Positions 60,766-64,000 of a DNA stretch of 64,000 nt are shown one piece after another. The position numbers were made by a program, and so were the translations under genes. The notes beneath the pieces were generated by a model. It was given only the letters and a program-made list of their open reading frames with translations, did not search any database and was not told the DNA's origin. The DNA lies in assembly GCA_965277535.1 (NCBI GenBank), contig OZ255825.1:1240001-1304000 (forward strand). The letters are read 5' to 3'. How positions within the stretch are numbered: position 1 is the stretch's first letter; every line of letters starts with the position of its first letter. This stretch comes from Ilyomonas sp965277535 (GTDB lineage Bacteria; Bacteroidota; Bacteroidia; Chitinophagales; Chitinophagaceae).

Positions 60766-61443
60766 ATGAAATCAAAACTGACAATTGAAATTCTCATTCA
60801 AGAAGCGGAACTATTCTGTGTAGAGCAATCAAAATTTCAACATAAAGAACTTTACGGAGTAACTGATGGCAAAGCTGTTGGAACCCTTATAGAACAGAGT
60901 TTTCAGAAACATCTTAGAGAGAAATATGAAGTATCAATCGGTTCTTCTGCAAAGGGAATTGACCTACCATCAGATGATATTTTAACCGACATCAAAGTAA
61001 CTTCTATTGTTCAGCCACAGTCATCATGTCCTTTCAGAGATGCCAAACAAAAAATATTCGGGCTTGGCTATAATCTTCTTGTTTTTGTTTATGATAAAAA
61101 GGACAATCCAGAAACTCAAACTGCAAATTTAGATTTTGTAAGTTGTTCATTTGTTTCAAAAGAAAGAACAGCCGATTTTACGACTACAAGTATTTTGAAT
61201 GAAATGAAGAAAGTTGGAGCTAATGTGGAAGACATTATATCCTTTCTAAATGGTATTAAAATCCCAGCAGATGAAATTACTCTCAAACAAATTTCAGAGC
61301 TCATTTTAGCTTCTGAAATCACTGTAGGTTATCTGACTATCTCAAACGCACTTCAATGGAGATTGCAATATAAAAGGATTGTGAATTTAAGCGATGACGT
61401 TCAAGGAATTCATAAAATAGTGAATTATAATAAGCCTGCATAA
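60766..61443 (+). CDS. Type II restriction endonuclease (PD-(D/E)xK candidate)
   Basis: The 225-residue protein has Glu43 in GTLIEQSFQ and GIDLPSDDILTDIKV with Asp66 and Asp75-x-Lys77, a fitting PD-(D/E)xK catalytic site. It overlaps the start of a DNA methyltransferase gene by one base (TAATG), which is the main support for the call. The C-terminal part may bind DNA. The recognition sequence is unknown. AT-rich codon use marks it as recently gained. Confidence 0.75.
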   Translation: MKSKLTIEILIQEAELFCVEQSKFQHKELYGVTDGKAVGTLIEQSFQKHLREKYEVSIGSSAKGIDLPSDDILTDIKVTSIVQPQSSCPFRDAKQKIFGLGYNLLVFVYDKKDNPETQTANLDFVSCSFVSKERTADFTTTSILNEMKKVGANVEDIISFLNGIKIPADEITLKQISELILASEITVGYLTISNALQWRLQYKRIVNLSDDVQGIHKIVNYNKPA

Positions 61444-63212
61444 TGAAAGTATTTGATGCAAATATTACTTCTAATGTTTCGGATTATTTAAATGAAAATC
61501 TGAAAAATATTACAACTTTTGAAAAGGCAAATCAAAAATTATATGAAGCCTTTGGCATTAAACAATTTTTTGAGAATAATGAAGAGTTAGAAATTCTTAA
61601 AGAAGTTCTTTCTCACACAATTAATGTCGTTGAAGAACCTGATAGAGCGGAATATGGCGACTTTCAAACGAATGCTGATTTAGCTAATAAGGTAAATTTA
61701 CATTTAGCTGCCAAAAATATTTCACCTGAACTTGTAATTGAGCCAACTTGTGGTAAAGGCAATTTCATCATTGCTTCTTTAGGTAATTTTTCGAACATCA
61801 AAAGGATTTACGGAATAGAAATTTACAAGCCTTACGTTTGGGAAACTAAATTTAGTATTATCAATCTTTTTCTTGATAACCCTAACTGCAACAAGCCTGA
61901 AATTTCAATTTATCATTGTAATGTTTTTGACTTCGACTTTAAACAAATAGCAAGTCAATATTCTACCGATGAAATTTTGGTAATAGGGAACCCGCCGTGG
62001 GTAACAAATTCTAAATTGGGAAGCCTTAATTCAACAAACCTTCCAAAGAAAACCAATTTTAAAAACCATAGCGGTTTAGATGCCATGACAGGGAAAGGCA
62101 ATTTTGATATTGCCGAATTTATCACTTTGACAATGATTGAAACCTTCCAGAAAATGAATGGAAATTTAATGTTATTGGTTAAAAATTCAGTAATCAAAAA
62201 CATCGTTTTCGACCAAAACAAAAATCATTACCAAATATCATCAATAGAAAAACACAGCATTGACAGCAAAAAGGAATTTAATGTTTCTGTTGAAGCCTCA
62301 CTGTTTTATTGCCAGTTAAATTCTAATCCATCTTTTGATTGTTTAGAATTTAATTTTTACGACAGTAAAAATTCATATTTGAAATTTGGTTGGTTAACAG
62401 ACAAATTTGTTTCAAACATTGACACCTACATTCATACCAAAGAAGTTGATGGTAATTGTCCTTTTGTTTGGCGGCAGGGTTTAAAACACGACTGTTCAAC
62501 AATTATGGAGTTAGACAAAGTAAACGGACATTATGTAAATGGACTAAATGAAGAAGTAAACTTAGAAGATGATTTGGTTTACGGTATTCTCAAAAGTTCC
62601 GACCTGAAAAATACTGTAATTAATCAGACAAGAAAGTTTACTATCGTAACTCAAAAAAAGGTTGGACAAGATACCAAATTCATCAAAAATGAATATCCAA
62701 AAACATATCAATACCTAACGGAACATCAGGAAAACTTTGACGCAAGAAAATCAAGCATATATAACAACAAGCCTAACTTCTCGATTTTCGGTATTGGCGA
62801 TTATTCATTCAAACCCTATAAAGTCGCTATTTCAGGGCTTTATAAAACTTTTCATTTTACGTTAATTCTGCCACAAGACAATAAGCCTGTAATGCTTGAC
62901 GACACTTGTTATCTGATAGGTTTTGACAAACTTGAATTTGCCGCTTACTCGTTAATACTTTTAAATTCTAATATTGCAATGCAGTTTCTGCAATCAGTAA
63001 CTTTTGCAGATGCTAAAAGAACTTTTACAAAAGACGTTCTAATGCGAATTGACCTTTTGGAATTAGCGAAGAACATCAACAAAACAAACCTGCAAACAGA
63101 ACTTGAGATACTAAACGAAAAGTATAAACTGAATTTGACATTGAATTTATGGGACAGTTTTATAAAAGAAATGATACCAGTGAATAATGGACAAATTGCA
63201 ATATTTGCATAG
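61443..63212 (+). CDS. DNA adenine methyltransferase of a restriction-modification system
   Basis: The 589-residue protein has SAM-binding motif I in EPTCGKGNFI (near residue 100) and the N6-adenine/N4-cytosine motif IV in VIGNPPWVTNS (near 180). Motif X-like sequence, YGDFQTNADLANKV, precedes motif I, so the order is that of the gamma class. The C-terminal 300 residues should form the target recognition domain. It protects the host site from the endonuclease encoded just upstream and is translationally coupled to it. Confidence 0.9.
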   Translation: MKVFDANITSNVSDYLNENLKNITTFEKANQKLYEAFGIKQFFENNEELEILKEVLSHTINVVEEPDRAEYGDFQTNADLANKVNLHLAAKNISPELVIEPTCGKGNFIIASLGNFSNIKRIYGIEIYKPYVWETKFSIINLFLDNPNCNKPEISIYHCNVFDFDFKQIASQYSTDEILVIGNPPWVTNSKLGSLNSTNLPKKTNFKNHSGLDAMTGKGNFDIAEFITLTMIETFQKMNGNLMLLVKNSVIKNIVFDQNKNHYQISSIEKHSIDSKKEFNVSVEASLFYCQLNSNPSFDCLEFNFYDSKNSYLKFGWLTDKFVSNIDTYIHTKEVDGNCPFVWRQGLKHDCSTIMELDKVNGHYVNGLNEEVNLEDDLVYGILKSSDLKNTVINQTRKFTIVTQKKVGQDTKFIKNEYPKTYQYLTEHQENFDARKSSIYNNKPNFSIFGIGDYSFKPYKVAISGLYKTFHFTLILPQDNKPVMLDDTCYLIGFDKLEFAAYSLILLNSNIAMQFLQSVTFADAKRTFTKDVLMRIDLLELAKNINKTNLQTELEILNEKYKLNLTLNLWDSFIKEMIPVNNGQIAIFA

Positions 63213-63229
63213 ACGAAAAGAAGCACATA

Positions 63230-63409
63230 CGCTTAACATGGGGTTTGGCGTTATTGGGGCCGGACGTTGGAACATCGGCTGTAGTTCGCTATCAGCTTCA
63301 GTTTCAGCTTGACGTTAATAATTCAGCTTTAGTTTATAACTTCAACTTTTAAATCATTTTTGGGCTTCAGTTGTCGGCAGACGGTTTTCAAATATCCCAA
63401 CAACGCCAA
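63230..63409 (+). repeat. attC-like cassette tail 3 (right arm interrupted by IS110 copy 2)
   Basis: TTTGGCGTTATTGGG (63245-63259) pairs with CCCAACAACGCCAA (63396-63409) across a 136-nt interior, one base shorter on the right because the IS begins there. The interior shares CAGTTTCAGCTTGAC-like sequence with tail 1 (58453-58475 region). TTAACATGGGG at the left matches the ACAACAGG position in tail 1. Confidence 0.6.
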
Positions 63410-64000
63410 GTTTTCTATGATTCCACAAAATGATTTTTTAGTTCGGTTATGCACCTATCCTTTGGTAGTTTTCCACATAAGGCCGCTGATCTCTTAGCAC
63501 TGCAAATATTCTTAGCAGCAGTTTATTTCTGATTGCGTTTATCACACTCATTTTGTTTTTTCCTTCCCTTACTTTCTGCTCATAATAGGTTTTGATGTCT
63601 TTATCCCAGCGAAGAGCGGACATGGCGCATAAATGCAAAAGGCTTTTTAGTTTACGGTTGGCAAACGGACTTACACCTGGTTTAAAGCGAACGCTCGTTC
63701 CGGAACTTTTACTGAAAGGCACCACACCACAATAACAGGCCAGTTGCTTTACATTTTCAAACATGGTAAATCCTTTTGTATACACATACAATGATGCTGC
63801 TGTTTGCAAACCAACTCCTTTGATACTACACATTAATTGAATGCTTTTATTGATGGTTTCTTCACTGCTGATATAAGATTGTATGGAAGCCTCAATCTTC
63901 TCTTTTGCTTTGTTAAGCCCTTTGATGGCCGGAAGTTGAAGCCGCTCTAATTCTGCAGCTTCTTTGCCACCATTACAACTCTTCATTTCTTCAATGGGAA
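63410..64000 (-). mobile_element. IS110-family insertion sequence, copy 2 (runs off the window)
   Basis: From 63410 to the window end the sequence repeats 58579-59169 with no difference that I could find. It includes the whole C-terminal transposase domain, whose frame is open from 64000 to the stop at 63447. Whether this copy keeps an intact transposase cannot be seen, because the frameshift position of copy 1 falls just past the window edge. Confidence 0.88.

Noticed and set aside
1..64000. Prophage or CRISPR-Cas locus
   Set aside because: No phage structural, integrase or cas genes and no regular repeat-spacer array were seen in any frame.

Overview
The window looks like a chromosomal piece of a Bacteroidota bacterium, most like the Chitinophagaceae (family-level placement is inference). 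Evidence: a SusC/RagA TonB-dependent receptor, Bacteroidota-type promoters (a TAnnTTTG -7 box with a TTTG -33 box before rpmB), few Shine-Dalgarno-like sites, the rpmB-rpmG-DUF4295 ribosomal operon, the sigma factor/anti-sigma/'sensor of ECF sigma factor' trio, and many secreted glycoside hydrolases.

Layout. 1-2494: 5' part of a SusC-like receptor gene. 2495-3529: dense palindromic repeats. 3530-13300: a GT35 phosphorylase-like protein lacking the PLP lysine, an ECF sigma factor with a membrane anti-sigma/protease fusion, a PIG-L deacetylase, a second ECF sigma operon and the ribosomal protein operon. 13444-17375: a four-gene operon (dihydroorotase-like, DUF4199, GT2, GT4) beside tRNA-Pro(GGG). 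20314-26544: cyanophycin synthesis and breakdown genes (cphA, isoaspartyl peptidase, cyanophycinase) with a YetF/DUF421 protein. 26721-45580: secreted hydrolases (GH29, SGNH, M14 peptidase, GH9, GH26, GH97) interleaved with housekeeping genes (manA, yraN, fabH, uvrC, ruvB). 45816-57610: rsmA, dnaX, an LptF/G permease, tgt, a RelE-type toxin-antitoxin pair, radA, a ComF-like gene and a Rieske oxidoreductase. 57900-64000: an AT-rich accessory region.

The accessory region is the most striking part. Small genes or operons (an orphan ORF, a membrane protein broken by a TGA, a type II restriction-modification pair) are each followed by a long imperfect inverted repeat resembling integron attC sites, with no integrase in view. 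Two same-orientation copies of one IS110-family element lie in the right arm of two of these tails, at the same nucleotide. The first copy can be delimited to about 58579-59929. It has a frameshifted transposase and about 300 nt of upstream non-coding sequence that could encode a bridge RNA. The restriction-modification operon lies between the two copies.

A second theme is the spacers. They carry several families of dispersed hairpins, and an 11-mer (TTTGTTTTTGC) occurs at least 22 times, often as the T-rich tail of a terminator hairpin. There are also two candidate slippage sites: an A8 tract in dnaX with a stop immediately downstream in the shifted frame, and an A AAA AAG heptamer in a lipoprotein gene.

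All assignments come from reading the sequence and recalled family motifs. No searches were run.
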